Shown here: one piece after another, positions 15,060 to 23,810 of the stretch | Layout of the letters: the number at the start of each line of letters is the position of its first letter | How positions within the stretch are numbered: the stretch's first letter is position 1 | Assembly: GCA_028287285.1 (NCBI GenBank) | Contig: JAQBPY010000439.1 | Span: 1-38,548 of the forward strand | DNA length: 38,548 nt | Direction of reading: 5' to 3' | Source of the DNA: Gemmatimonadota bacterium | GTDB lineage: Bacteria > Gemmatimonadota > Gemmatimonadetes > Gemmatimonadales > Gemmatimonadaceae | Program-made: the position numbers and the translations under genes | The notes under the pieces: model-generated | Seen by the model: only the letters and a program-made list of their open reading frames with translations | Database searches by the model: none | What the model was told of the DNA's origin: nothing

Positions 15060-17239
15060 TCCCCCGGGTGGTACTGTCGCTCGGTGTGCCCCTTGAGCTG
15101 CGGACGATAGAAGTAGACGTCGCGCAATTCGCCCGTGCTGTAGCGGACCGCCTGGTCGTCGAAGTGCTTCGACTTGGGATCGCCACTTTCGCCGCCGGCG
15201 GAGATTGCCTTGGCGCGTACGCTGTCGCCAAACTCCACCACCGCGAGAAAGCTGTTGCCACTTGTGCCGTACATTTTCCTGGTGCCCTTGTAGGCGCGTG
15301 CGCCAAACGACGCCAGCGACCCGAAGCGCGACGATGTGAAGCCAACCGGAATACTCGCGCCTGCATCGCTGAACGGCTGCACGATGTCTCCGGTAAGACG
15401 CTGGAAGCGGTTGATGTCGCCCCACGGCGTCTTCCAGGTACCGAAGTCGGCCGCGAGCTTGTCGGAGGCCGCTGCGAGTGCCTGGAGGCGCTGATCAGCT
15501 GTCGTTTTCTTTTCCATGAAGTCGTCGACGTTGATGCGCGCGCGGCGTGCGTCACCCCCCACCATGCGCTGCAATTCCTCCACCCAGTAGACGCCGAGTG
15601 TGGTAGGGACGGACGTGATGTCCCAGCGGTAGTTCCAGGTGCGAAGCAATGCCACCTGCTCCGCGACCTTTGTTTTTGCGGGGCCCGCAGGGGCCTGATC
15701 GTAAGCGGCAACGAGCGTGGGGACGAGCTGGGCAAAGGTGGGCAGGTAGCTGTCGAATGCCGCGCGAATGAGCGTGTTCGGCGTAAAGTCCCGCACGCCG
15801 CTCAACACCCGGATGGCATGGATGCCGCGCGGATTCTCGCCGCCGGTTTCCATATAGGCGGGATAATTCTCCTTTTTGGGGCTGCTTTCACCGGCGGCCG
15901 AGAATGGCCAGTTGTTCGTGTTGTAGAGCCAACCGCTTTTGGGATTCAGGAGGTGCGGGCTCTCCTCGACCGTATGCAGGCCCTTCCATTGCGTGGCCGG
16001 GTTGCTGCCATCAACGGGCTTTGTCCAGTCGAATGACGTGTCACGCCTGGGAATGAAGTTGCCGTGAAAGTACGCGATGTTGCCGCTCGCGTCGGCAAAG
16101 ATGGTGTTGTTGGACGAATTGGTGTGCAGGTCCATCGTCTTGCGGAATTCCTTGTAGTTCCTGGCCTTCGTGCGCGTGAATGACTGCGTGAGCGCCTTTA
16201 CCGGCTCCTGCATCATCCGGACTGCGACCCACTTGCCGTCCTGCTCGCGAATGACGGGCCCGTGCTGCGTCCTGTAGACGGTGAATTCCTTTGACGTCAT
16301 CCCCGTCCCGGTCTTGTACGGCACGGTGATCTTCATGGCCGTCAGGGGCAATTCCTTCGCGCCATACGTGTAGACGTAGCCGTCGCCCCTCTTCGTCACC
16401 GTCTCGAGATACTCGTCGATGTCGTCGACGTTGCTGGTGGTGTGCATCCACCCGGCCTTGTCATTGAAGCCCTGATAGATGAAGAACTGGCCCCATGTGG
16501 ACGCGCCATAGGCGTTGAGCCCCTCTTCACTCACCATCTGCAGCTCAGAGCGAAAGAAGAACGACGTGTGCGGATTGATCCACAGCAGCGCGTGATGGTT
16601 GAGCGTGTTCTGCGGCGCGATGGCAAAGCCGTTCGAGCCTGACGGCTCCTTTGGGGCACCACCCTCGGGCAACGCGGCCGGCTTTGTGGGAGCCTTGCCG
16701 TAAAACGCCTCGAGATCACGAAGGCTCACCTTCTCGATGTCGCCGCCAATGCTGCCTTCACTGAACGACAGCGCCATCCACGGCTCGAAGTGCGTGATGA
16801 CCCGCGGCTTCACGTCGGGATGCTTGTAGAGATAGAAGTTGAGTCCGTCGGCCCATGCAACCATCAACGTCTTCAGGAACGCAGGGCTCGTCTTGTACTT
16901 TGCCTTGAGTGTGTCCGGGTCGATGAAGATCTTCATGCGAAGGTCGCGGTAGATCTCCGCGGCACCTTCCGCCTCGGCGAGACGGCCCATCGAGTTGATG
17001 AAGTTTGTTTCGACACGATTGAAGTCGTCTTCGGACTGGGCGTACATCGCGCCAAAGACGACGTCTGCATCCGTCTTGCCGTACACATGGGCAATGCCCC
17101 AGTCGTCACGAATGATCGTGATTTTTTTCGCCTGTGCCTCCCACCGGGCCGTTTCCGGGCTGATGGGGCGCGACGGAGCGTTGAGTGCGAGCAGGGCCGC
17201 CGCGAGCAGTGTCAGATTCAACATGGAACGCCTGCGCAA
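15056..17239 (-). CDS. Penicillin-acylase-family Ntn hydrolase (N-acyl amide acylase)
   Basis: A secreted precursor of about 727 residues in the family of penicillin G acylases and acyl-homoserine-lactone acylases. The segment PSG-SNGFAIAP marks the autocleavage site, giving Ser202 as the new N-terminal nucleophile of the beta chain. The alpha part spans about 25-185. Further family features are the paired I-R-D-D-W-G-I-A-H-V-Y-G near the start and HTTSNVDD near 280. The start is uncertain. TTG 17239 gives a good signal peptide (M-R-R-R-S-M then a hydrophobic run ending L-N-A) but no ribosome-binding site; ATG 17224 has a weak AGG but loses the arginines. First gene of the operon; substrate unknown, with beta-lactams, N-acyl homoserine lactones or other amides all possible. 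Confidence 0.9.
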   Translation of the reverse strand: MRRRSMLNLTLLAAALLALNAPSRPISPETARWEAQAKKITIIRDDWGIAHVYGKTDADVVFGAMYAQSEDDFNRVETNFINSMGRLAEAEGAAEIYRDLRMKIFIDPDTLKAKYKTSPAFLKTLMVAWADGLNFYLYKHPDVKPRVITHFEPWMALSFSEGSIGGDIEKVSLRDLEAFYGKAPTKPAALPEGGAPKEPSGSNGFAIAPQNTLNHHALLWINPHTSFFFRSELQMVSEEGLNAYGASTWGQFFIYQGFNDKAGWMHTTSNVDDIDEYLETVTKRGDGYVYTYGAKELPLTAMKITVPYKTGTGMTSKEFTVYRTQHGPVIREQDGKWVAVRMMQEPVKALTQSFTRTKARNYKEFRKTMDLHTNSSNNTIFADASGNIAYFHGNFIPRRDTSFDWTKPVDGSNPATQWKGLHTVEESPHLLNPKSGWLYNTNNWPFSAAGESSPKKENYPAYMETGGENPRGIHAIRVLSGVRDFTPNTLIRAAFDSYLPTFAQLVPTLVAAYDQAPAGPAKTKVAEQVALLRTWNYRWDITSVPTTLGVYWVEELQRMVGGDARRARINVDDFMEKKTTADQRLQALAAASDKLAADFGTWKTPWGDINRFQRLTGDIVQPFSDAGASIPVGFTSSRFGSLASFGARAYKGTRKMYGTSGNSFLAVVEFGDSVRAKAISAGGESGDPKSKHFDDQAVRYSTGELRDVYFYRPQLKGHTERQYHPGE

Positions 17240-17498
17240 GAAATGAGTGTGAATGCCGGCGCCAGGCCAGCATTGTCATAACTTGCCGTTTTCCCCGCGC
17301 ATTCACCAGCCCGAAGCGCTATGCACTCCTGGCGGCCAGCGGCTTGATCTTCCCCTCGGCGCTCTCGCGAATGGCCTTTTTCGCGCTCCGTATCGACGGT
17401 GTCCTTCGCGAGCACCGGCAAGGGCAATGAGCGAGACACGCGGATGCAGTATTGAATACCAAATTGTCGATGAATTCGAAAGTGCCCAGTAGGGATTC

Positions 17499-17939
17499 AT
17501 GCGGACAAGTGGTTATCTTGGAATGGTGGCGCTCACATTCTATCATCTGCTGGGCACGGGCGACGTCCACGTGCTCCTTCATGTGACCGGTCTCATTCGT
17601 CTTGACCGCGACTCGTTGTTCATCGAGTGGCAGGCAAGCCGCGTGGAGCATTTGCGGTCGCCGCAGAAGTGGACACGTGGCGAGGTGCAGCAGCTCGTCG
17701 TTCCGCTCGCGTCCATCGAATCGGTGTCGTACAAGCCGCGATGGCTGAGTGCTGGCACGCTGACCATACGGGCATTCAGCTTGACCACGCTCCAGGCGCT
17801 CCCCGGTGCCATCAATGCGTTCTGGTCGGTGAAAGTCCACCGCAGCGAACGGGCGCGCGCGCGCGAGCTCACGGGCGAGAGCTCGCTCCGCCTCGCGAAC
17901 CAGCGCCTGCATGAGCTCGAGTCGGGCGAGCCGCGGTAG
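17499..17939 (+). CDS. Small protein of unknown function, possibly PH-like
   Basis: A 146-residue protein from ATG 17499; ATG 17523 is an alternative start. There is no signal peptide. The pattern of alternating hydrophobic strands (TGLIRLDRDSLFIEWQ, then VVPLASIESVSYKP, then LTIRAFSL) followed by a charged C-terminal helix (R-S-E-R-A-R-A-R-E-L) recalls bacterial pleckstrin-homology-like domains, but this is by eye. Its upstream neighbour is the divergent acylase and its downstream neighbour is the convergent gspE. No role can be assigned from context. Confidence 0.6.
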   Translation: MRTSGYLGMVALTFYHLLGTGDVHVLLHVTGLIRLDRDSLFIEWQASRVEHLRSPQKWTRGEVQQLVVPLASIESVSYKPRWLSAGTLTIRAFSLTTLQALPGAINAFWSVKVHRSERARARELTGESSLRLANQRLHELESGEPR

Positions 17940-18019
17940 CGTTACTGCTGCCCCAGCGCACATATCATGGTGATTGCGCATTGATTTCCTGGCGGATGGA
18001 ATCGGCCGCCGAGGTATGC

Positions 18020-19528
18020 TCAGGCGCGCGCGACCCTCAAGACCTCATTCAACGTCGTGATCCCGGCACGCGCCAGGCGTAATCCGTCGTCCTGCAATGT
18101 CCGCATTCCCTTGCGGACCGCCAGCTCGCGCAACTCTTCCGATCCGCGCCGTCCCTGCACCTCGAGCCGCAGCTCGTTGTCCATCACGAGCAACTCGTGC
18201 ACGCCGGTTCGCCCGCGATAACCGGTGCCGCGGCAGTTGTCGCACCCTTCGCCGCGCCACACCGTTTCAATGCCCAGCGCCACGACGTCCAGCCGCCGCG
18301 CAGCGGCCTTGTCGGGATGCGTCTCCACCTTGCAGTTGGGGCAAATCACGCGAACGAGACGCTGGGCAAGCACGGCATCAACGGTGGAGGCCACGAGATA
18401 TGCGGCGACGCCGAGGTCGAGCAGGCGTGTGAGCGCCGTCGGGGCGTCGTTGGTGTGCAAGGTGGAGAGCACGAGATGGCCCGTCAACGCCGCCTGCGTC
18501 GCAATCTGCGCAGTTTCGGGATCTCGAATTTCTCCCACGAGAATGATGTCCGGGTCCTGGCGCAACAGGGAACGCAACGCGCTCGCGAATGTCACGCCCA
18601 CCTTTTCATTCACCGGCACCTGAGGCACGCCGGGCAGCTCGTATTCCACCGGGTCTTCGACGGTGAGAATCTTCTCGCGTCCGGTGCGCAGCATTTCAAC
18701 GGCCGCATAAAGCGTTGTCGTCTTGCCGGATCCGGTGGGGCCCGTGGCGAGCACGATACCATGCGGGCGCTGGATCACTTCGCTGAACAGCTCGAAGGTG
18801 TCCTGCGCCATGCCCAGCTCCGTAAGCGTAACGCGCCCTTTCTCCTTGTCGAGCAGACGCAGCACGACACTCTCGCCGCGCAGCGTGGGTACGGTGGACA
18901 CTCGGACATCCACCTGCCTGTTCTGCAACCGGAGGCGAATGCGCCCATCCTGCGGCAAGCGTCGCTCGGCAATGTCGAGCTCTGCCATGATCTTGAGCCG
19001 GCTGACAATGGCCGCCGTGAGATGCGGTGGTGGCGACGGTGCCGCCTGCAGCACCCCATCCACGCGATACCGCACACGCAGTCCGTCGGCGTACCCCTCG
19101 AGGTGCACGTCGGATGCGCGCGCATCCAGCGCTTCGATGAGCAGCAGGTTCACGAGCCGGACGACGGGCGCTTCGTTGGCGAGATGCAGCAGGTCGTCGA
19201 CGGGCAGCTCGTCGACATTCATGGATTGCGCGTCGCCCGTCAGGCCAGCGATCAGCCCCTCTGCCGTCACCGCATCCTGCGCATATACCCGCCTGATCGC
19301 GCTCCGCAGGTCATGCTCGGTAAAACGCTCCACCACGATGTCGGCGTCGAAAAGCAGACGCATGTCGTCGAGCGCGAGGGAGTCGGGGCGTTCGCTCCAG
19401 GTACCTACCGTAAGCACGCCCTCATGCAATCGCAGCGGCAGAATGGCGTGTTCCTCGAGCCACTCCGACGTGAGCGCAACGGTGAGCCGCTCCACCTCGA
19501 GCAGCTCACTCGCCGAATGCTCCGTCAT
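18020..19528 (-). CDS. gspE: Type II secretion ATPase GspE
   Basis: The cytoplasmic hexameric ATPase that powers pseudopilus assembly. It has 502 residues from ATG 19528, 13 bp after the gspD stop. Longer in-frame starts run back into gspD and are out of character. Residues 1-95 form the N-terminal GspE domain that binds GspL. The ATPase core has Walker A GPTGSGKT (263-270), Asp box and Walker B ILVGEIRD (329-336), and His box T-G-H-L-V-L-S-T-L-H-T-N (349-360). The C-terminal zinc motif is C-P-N-C (397-400) with C-D-N-C near 429-432. It is the last gene of the secretion operon; most T2SS operons place gspE directly after gspD, and here too it follows gspD. Confidence 0.97.
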   Translation of the reverse strand: MTEHSASELLEVERLTVALTSEWLEEHAILPLRLHEGVLTVGTWSERPDSLALDDMRLLFDADIVVERFTEHDLRSAIRRVYAQDAVTAEGLIAGLTGDAQSMNVDELPVDDLLHLANEAPVVRLVNLLLIEALDARASDVHLEGYADGLRVRYRVDGVLQAAPSPPPHLTAAIVSRLKIMAELDIAERRLPQDGRIRLRLQNRQVDVRVSTVPTLRGESVVLRLLDKEKGRVTLTELGMAQDTFELFSEVIQRPHGIVLATGPTGSGKTTTLYAAVEMLRTGREKILTVEDPVEYELPGVPQVPVNEKVGVTFASALRSLLRQDPDIILVGEIRDPETAQIATQAALTGHLVLSTLHTNDAPTALTRLLDLGVAAYLVASTVDAVLAQRLVRVICPNCKVETHPDKAAARRLDVVALGIETVWRGEGCDNCRGTGYRGRTGVHELLVMDNELRLEVQGRRGSEELRELAVRKGMRTLQDDGLRLARAGITTLNEVLRVARA

Positions 19529-19541
19529 GGGAGCGGCCACG

Positions 19542-21320
19542 TCAGCGCTCCTCGGGTGGACGACGTCGCGTGGTATCCGATGGCGTGGTAGGTGCAGGCG
19601 TGCGAAGGGGAGCGGGGCGCGGGACGTCAGGCCTGGGAAGCGCCTTGATGGAATCCACCGCGGTTGTGATCTTGGAGTGCACGTCCTCCGGCTGGAGAAT
19701 GTCACTGCCATTCCGCACCGCCTCGCGCAGACGATCCACGTCCTCGTCACTCGACACGATGTGCGGCGTGAGGAACAGGTAGAACTCACTCACGTTGTGG
19801 CTCTTCTGTGTGTTGCCGAAGAGAAGGCCGCCAATGAAGGGGATACGGCTCAGATATGGAATACCTGATGTGGTATTGTTCGAGGTATTGTCCGTAAGTC
19901 CTCCAATGACGGTTGTCTGGCCGTCACGAATGAAGATCTGTGTCGTGGCCTCGCGTGTGTCGATGAGCGGCGCATCGAACTGCACGCTGTTCGTGACACT
20001 GTTATTGGTCTGCTTTACCGCAAGATTGACGTAGCCGTCGGGATTGATGGTCGGCGTAATGGTGAGCGTGGTGCCGACATCCTGATACTGCACGGTGCGG
20101 ACATTGTTGGTGGGATCGTTGGGCACCGTCTGTGACGTTTGCACGAACGGGACGCGCTGGCCCACGTTGAGGATCGCTTCCTTGTTGTTCTGGCCAATGA
20201 TCAGGGGAAGCGAAAGGATCTTCACGTCTCCGCGCGTCTGCAGCGCGTTGATGGCCACGGCGTAGCTCACCGCCCCTTTGCCGCCGGTGAGCGCAAATAT
20301 GAAGTCGCGTGCCGTGGCCGTAGACGCGAACACCGCCTGGGTATCCGCCACGGTTCCGGTCCGCCTGACCTGATTTCCGGAGATTCCGACGTTGAGGTCG
20401 TTGGTGCGCGACACCTGCGCGATGCTCACTTCGATCAACACCTGCAGCGGACGCAGGTCGACGGTGCCGAGCACCTGTTGAATGAGCTGCCAGTCTTCGG
20501 TTGTTGCACGCACGAGCAGCGAGTTGGTCGACTCTTCCGCGACGATGCGAATGTTCTGCGCATTCTGCAGGGCACCACCATTACCTCCGAACTGCTGCAG
20601 CAGCTGCTGTGCGAGTGCCTGGCCCACATTCGGCGTATTCACCACGAACGGCTGCCCTGGTCCACCGCCGCGGTTGGGCTGCGCTCCGCCGGGCGCAGTG
20701 CCGCCCTGTGCGCCGCCACGACCTGCATTGCCCGGTGTGAAGATCGGGAGGCCGTTGCCGTTATTGCCTGTTCCGCCAGCACCCACCAGAAGGTTCATCA
20801 GCACGGGGCCGAGCTGCACGGCGCTCGCATGTTTGAGCCGATAGGTGTAAAGCCGCAACTGGGCCTGCTGTTGGGCCTGTTGCTGAACTTGCGTAGCGGT
20901 GGGTGCGGGCGTGCCTTCGATACGGATGAGCGACGCTCCCTCCGTGAGCTTCAGTCCGTTCGATTCGGACACTCCCTTCAGCACATCAAGCGCACCCGGC
21001 TTCGAAATCGCCTGGCCCATGCGCAGCGTGATGCGCTTGGAGGGAATGTTGTTCAGCGTGACGTTCAGGCCGCCGGCCTCCGCGATCGCCGAGAGCACGA
21101 GGCGCAGCTCCTGCTCCTGAAAATCGAGTACGAAACCGTCGGGCGTCTTGCGCACCATCGATGTATCCGTCGTCGCGGCTCTGGCCACGCCCGGTGGTGG
21201 CGTCACTTCTGGAAGAGGGGCACCTCGGGGTGGACGTCCGCCGCCGCGCTGCGCGTGCAACGTCGTCGCGGCAAGGGAAAGCAGAACGAGACTACGCGTG
21301 ACTGTCGACGCTTGCATCAT
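19542..21320 (-). CDS. gspD: Type II secretion outer-membrane secretin GspD
   Basis: The pore of the secretion system in the outer membrane. It has 592 residues from ATG 21320, overlapping the gspC-like stop as ATGA. There is a Sec signal peptide ending T-L-H-A-Q. The N0/N1-like periplasmic domains begin near 65, and a secretin_N domain with a Gly/Asn/Pro-rich insertion lies near 170-235, together with a short Gln-rich run (Q-Q-Q-A-Q-Q-Q-A-Q). The secretin core spans about 320-545 with Q-Y-x-D-V-G-T-T-L and T-V-I-G-G-L-T. The C-terminus is Pro/Thr/Arg-rich and polar, past the barrel. Compared with classical GspD (about 650-700 residues) it is short, with fewer N domains. Confidence 0.95.
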   Translation of the reverse strand: MMQASTVTRSLVLLSLAATTLHAQRGGGRPPRGAPLPEVTPPPGVARAATTDTSMVRKTPDGFVLDFQEQELRLVLSAIAEAGGLNVTLNNIPSKRITLRMGQAISKPGALDVLKGVSESNGLKLTEGASLIRIEGTPAPTATQVQQQAQQQAQLRLYTYRLKHASAVQLGPVLMNLLVGAGGTGNNGNGLPIFTPGNAGRGGAQGGTAPGGAQPNRGGGPGQPFVVNTPNVGQALAQQLLQQFGGNGGALQNAQNIRIVAEESTNSLLVRATTEDWQLIQQVLGTVDLRPLQVLIEVSIAQVSRTNDLNVGISGNQVRRTGTVADTQAVFASTATARDFIFALTGGKGAVSYAVAINALQTRGDVKILSLPLIIGQNNKEAILNVGQRVPFVQTSQTVPNDPTNNVRTVQYQDVGTTLTITPTINPDGYVNLAVKQTNNSVTNSVQFDAPLIDTREATTQIFIRDGQTTVIGGLTDNTSNNTTSGIPYLSRIPFIGGLLFGNTQKSHNVSEFYLFLTPHIVSSDEDVDRLREAVRNGSDILQPEDVHSKITTAVDSIKALPRPDVPRPAPLRTPAPTTPSDTTRRRPPEER

Positions 21321-21823
21321 GTGCCTGTCTTGAGAGCAGGTATCTCGAGGGACTTCCCGGCCGAGGTCGTGAACGCGACGAGACCTCGCTCGATGGATTT
21401 CACTGTGTACTCACCCAACTTGTCACCGACACGGACGATGACGGGCCGCCCTTCACCAAGCTGGCAGGTGGCAAAGCCCCGCCCTTCGCCCATTGATGCC
21501 GTGCCGAGCACCACGGGAAGCACGGGTGCGACTTTGGCAACAACGGCGGCGGATTCTTCGCCCGGCAAGCGATACGGCGACGCCGGTTCAGCGCGGTCCA
21601 CCGCGAACAGGTCGTTCACGATGGCAATTCCCAGCTCGGCCGGAACGCGCGCGGGAATGGGACCAATGGCAGACGACGCATCGAAGGCCGTTCGCCGCGA
21701 GGACGTGCCAGTGCCGGGCCGCAACGCGCGAACGAGTGTCCAGCTCACGAGAGCCCCGCTGATGACCAGCGCTGCGCACGCGAGCCGCACGACCGGTCGC
21801 GCAAAGAGATCACGATCGATCAC
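21317..21823 (-). CDS. gspC: GspC-like inner-membrane component of type II secretion
   Basis: A 168-residue bitopic protein starting at GTG 21823, overlapping the upstream stop as GTGA. One transmembrane helix lies at about 12-32 after a short cytoplasmic tail, followed by a linker and a periplasmic domain. The end of that domain (VVLGTA, then G-F-A-x-C-Q-L-G, then V-R-V-G-D-K-L-G-E-Y-T-V) matches the homology region of GspC/GspP-like proteins, which links the inner-membrane platform to the secretin. The PDZ domain found in many GspC proteins is absent. The position directly before gspD agrees with the call. Confidence 0.78.
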   Translation of the reverse strand: MIDRDLFARPVVRLACAALVISGALVSWTLVRALRPGTGTSSRRTAFDASSAIGPIPARVPAELGIAIVNDLFAVDRAEPASPYRLPGEESAAVVAKVAPVLPVVLGTASMGEGRGFATCQLGEGRPVIVRVGDKLGEYTVKSIERGLVAFTTSAGKSLEIPALKTGT

Positions 21824-22431
21824 GGCGTCTTCCTCGGCGCAACGGCAATTGCCGTATCGGCGCCAATGGCATAGCCGGTAACAGTCGCCGAAACGGACAA
21901 TGCCTCGGAGCTGTCCTGTGCAGCGCCGCGGGACGAGCGGGAGATGTCCAGCCGGTCGACGCGCACGAACTTGGCCCCAAGCTCCAACTCGCGAAGCATG
22001 GTGATCACGCCGTGAAGATCGGACTCCGCGCGCATCTCCACGCGCAGTGCACGCACGCCTCCGGGTGAGAGGACGGCGGGGCGCGTTGCGGCGTCCTGCA
22101 GCCACACATGATTGGACCGCGCCACTTCGCCCAGGTACGACACGAGCTCCGCGCTGGCCATCACGTCATCGCGACCCTCGAAGAGCCTCGGCTTCACGGC
22201 ACGCATCGCGGAATCGGCCGTCTGCTGCAATCGTGGATTCCTGTGCGCCGCTTCGACCGCCGCTTGCTCACGCGCGAGTGTCTCCTGCTCAACGGACAGT
22301 TGTTGACGAGCCTCCGAGAGTGCCGCGAAGTATGGCTTTACTCCGAACACGGCAAACAGCGCAGGCACCACGATGCTCAGGCCAAGGGTGATCGCGCGAC
22401 GATCCTTGGCGGACATCGACGATGGCTTCAT
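21820..22431 (-). CDS. gspM: GspM-like type II secretion assembly protein
   Basis: A 203-residue bitopic protein from ATG 22431, coupled to the upstream gene by ATGA. One transmembrane helix near 13-33 (L-G-L-S-I-V-V-P-A-L-F-A-V-F) is followed by a coiled stretch (about 38-75) and a periplasmic ferredoxin-like domain near 95-190, the layout of GspM and PilO. It should pair with GspL in the inner-membrane platform. Sequence similarity in this family is low; the call depends on layout and on the position after the gspL-like gene. Confidence 0.78.
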   Translation of the reverse strand: MKPSSMSAKDRRAITLGLSIVVPALFAVFGVKPYFAALSEARQQLSVEQETLAREQAAVEAAHRNPRLQQTADSAMRAVKPRLFEGRDDVMASAELVSYLGEVARSNHVWLQDAATRPAVLSPGGVRALRVEMRAESDLHGVITMLRELELGAKFVRVDRLDISRSSRGAAQDSSEALSVSATVTGYAIGADTAIAVAPRKTP

Positions 22432-23810
22432 TTGGCCACCTTCGCGGCCGCGGTCTTTTGCGGCACCTCGCCCAGATGCGCGGCAATGGTAAATCGCTCC
22501 GTTGCGTCTGCACCGTTAGGCGCTTCGCGGCGCACTGGTGCCGCCGCGTTGATGCGTGAGAGACCGGGAGTTTTCTCCAGGTCCGTGAATACACTCGCGG
22601 CATGATCCGCGATACCTTCGACGACGACGGAATCACCGCGGCCGCGAAAGGCCGTGAGGTATGCGTCCTCGTTCAGGTGCTCGGCGATGCGCACCAGCGC
22701 AACGGTCCATTGCGGCGTCGTGCGCTCCGACGCATTGATGACGCCGAGTTGCCGGTACGCCGTCTCGATCGACGTGCGTCCAACAAGGGTGGCTGCCAGC
22801 TTTGGCTTGAGCGCTGCGCGCTGCGCCTGCACGTCCCTGAGTTGACGGCGTACACCCCACAGCTCGATCGTGCCGGCGATGATCACCAACACCACCGCCG
22901 CGGCGGCAATGTAGAGCGCGAATCGTTTGGCCCGCTTCTGCTGCGCGCCGCGCAGGTCGTCGGTGCGGAGCACGAGATCATTCTTCGGCCCCGCAAACGC
23001 CGCGGCAAGTTGCTCAGGCAGTTCGGCGACATCCAGAAACTGCGCCGATGGACCGTTGACGCTGATTCCTGCCGCCGAGAGCGCGCGGGTAAGCTCCTTG
23101 CGGCTCTCGCTGTTGCCGACCACGCCAACCCTTGGTGCCGCCGGTGTATTCGTGTTGATCGCCTCGGCAATTCTGCTCGCGTCGGCAGCACCGGAACGAA
23201 ACCGCCGCACCCCGTCCACCCGTCCATCGCGTAGATGGATCATGTCGGTGTGGTCATGGTGCAGCACGATCAGCTGTCCGGTGCGTTGCGCGAACGCGGG
23301 CCAGAGCGCCTTCGCCGCAGCGGCCCACGCACCCTCGGCAGGCGCAATGGAATCGATCATCCAGCCCGAGTCGCGAGCGGCTGCACTGATGGCCGTGATC
23401 AGTCGCATGGAGGCGGCAGCAACCACAGTGGGTTCAGATGCCGCGCGCCTGCGCGACGCTGCAACGGCAACGAGTTGCTGTCCGCGCGCGCCAACGAAGT
23501 ACCGTTGAGCGTTGCGCGTCACGAGCATGCGCTGCTCGTCTTCCCGAAGCGCCGGAAGGTCGAGTGCGCGAACCTCCGCGAGCGGGGGCATGAGCACAAC
23601 GGAGAGCGTGCCACCCGCTGTGTTACGCGCCAGGTCGCGCAGTGCGGCTGTCAGTGATGGCCACAGGCCGGTTTCGGACGTGAACGGCTCGAGCGGCGCA
23701 CGAAAGACGGAGTCGCGTGTACCGCCTGCACCTGTTCTCACCGCACAGAGTTCCGTGGATGAGATCGCGATACCGGCGTGAGACGTTGCGGCGCTTACCA
23801 TTGCTTCCAT
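22428..23810 (-). CDS. gspL: GspL-like (PilM/PilN-type) type II secretion assembly protein
   Basis: A 460-residue protein. Residues about 10-270 follow the actin-like fold of GspL and PilM (G-I-A-I-S-S-T-E-L near the start; Q-L-I-V-L-H-H-D-H-T mid-domain). One transmembrane helix lies at about 305-325 (A-L-Y-I-A-A-A-A-V-V-L-V-I-I-A). A coiled segment and a PilN/GspL-type periplasmic domain follow to about 450. It recruits the ATPase GspE to the membrane platform. The ATG at 23810 overlaps the gspK stop by 16 bp; an ATG at 23801 is also possible, with a shorter 7-bp overlap. Its stop overlaps the next gene as ATGA. Confidence 0.85.
   Translation of the reverse strand: MEAMVSAATSHAGIAISSTELCAVRTGAGGTRDSVFRAPLEPFTSETGLWPSLTAALRDLARNTAGGTLSVVLMPPLAEVRALDLPALREDEQRMLVTRNAQRYFVGARGQQLVAVAASRRRAASEPTVVAAASMRLITAISAAARDSGWMIDSIAPAEGAWAAAAKALWPAFAQRTGQLIVLHHDHTDMIHLRDGRVDGVRRFRSGAADASRIAEAINTNTPAAPRVGVVGNSESRKELTRALSAAGISVNGPSAQFLDVAELPEQLAAAFAGPKNDLVLRTDDLRGAQQKRAKRFALYIAAAAVVLVIIAGTIELWGVRRQLRDVQAQRAALKPKLAATLVGRTSIETAYRQLGVINASERTTPQWTVALVRIAEHLNEDAYLTAFRGRGDSVVVEGIADHAASVFTDLEKTPGLSRINAAAPVRREAPNGADATERFTIAAHLGEVPQKTAAAKVAK

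Noticed and set aside
17319..17400. Minus-strand stretch with S-I-R-S-A-K-K-A-I-R-E-S, recalling the start of ribosomal protein S20
   Set aside because: The resemblance ends after about 12 residues, the codon before it is ACA rather than a start, and a stop follows within 13 codons. I treat the 17240-17498 gap as a divergent intergenic region with no gene I can support.
19529..19789. N-terminal extension of GspE upstream of 19528
   Set aside because: It lies inside gspD, is Arg/Ser/Pro-rich, and lacks any homology-like pattern; the ATG at 19528 gives the normal GspE N-terminus.
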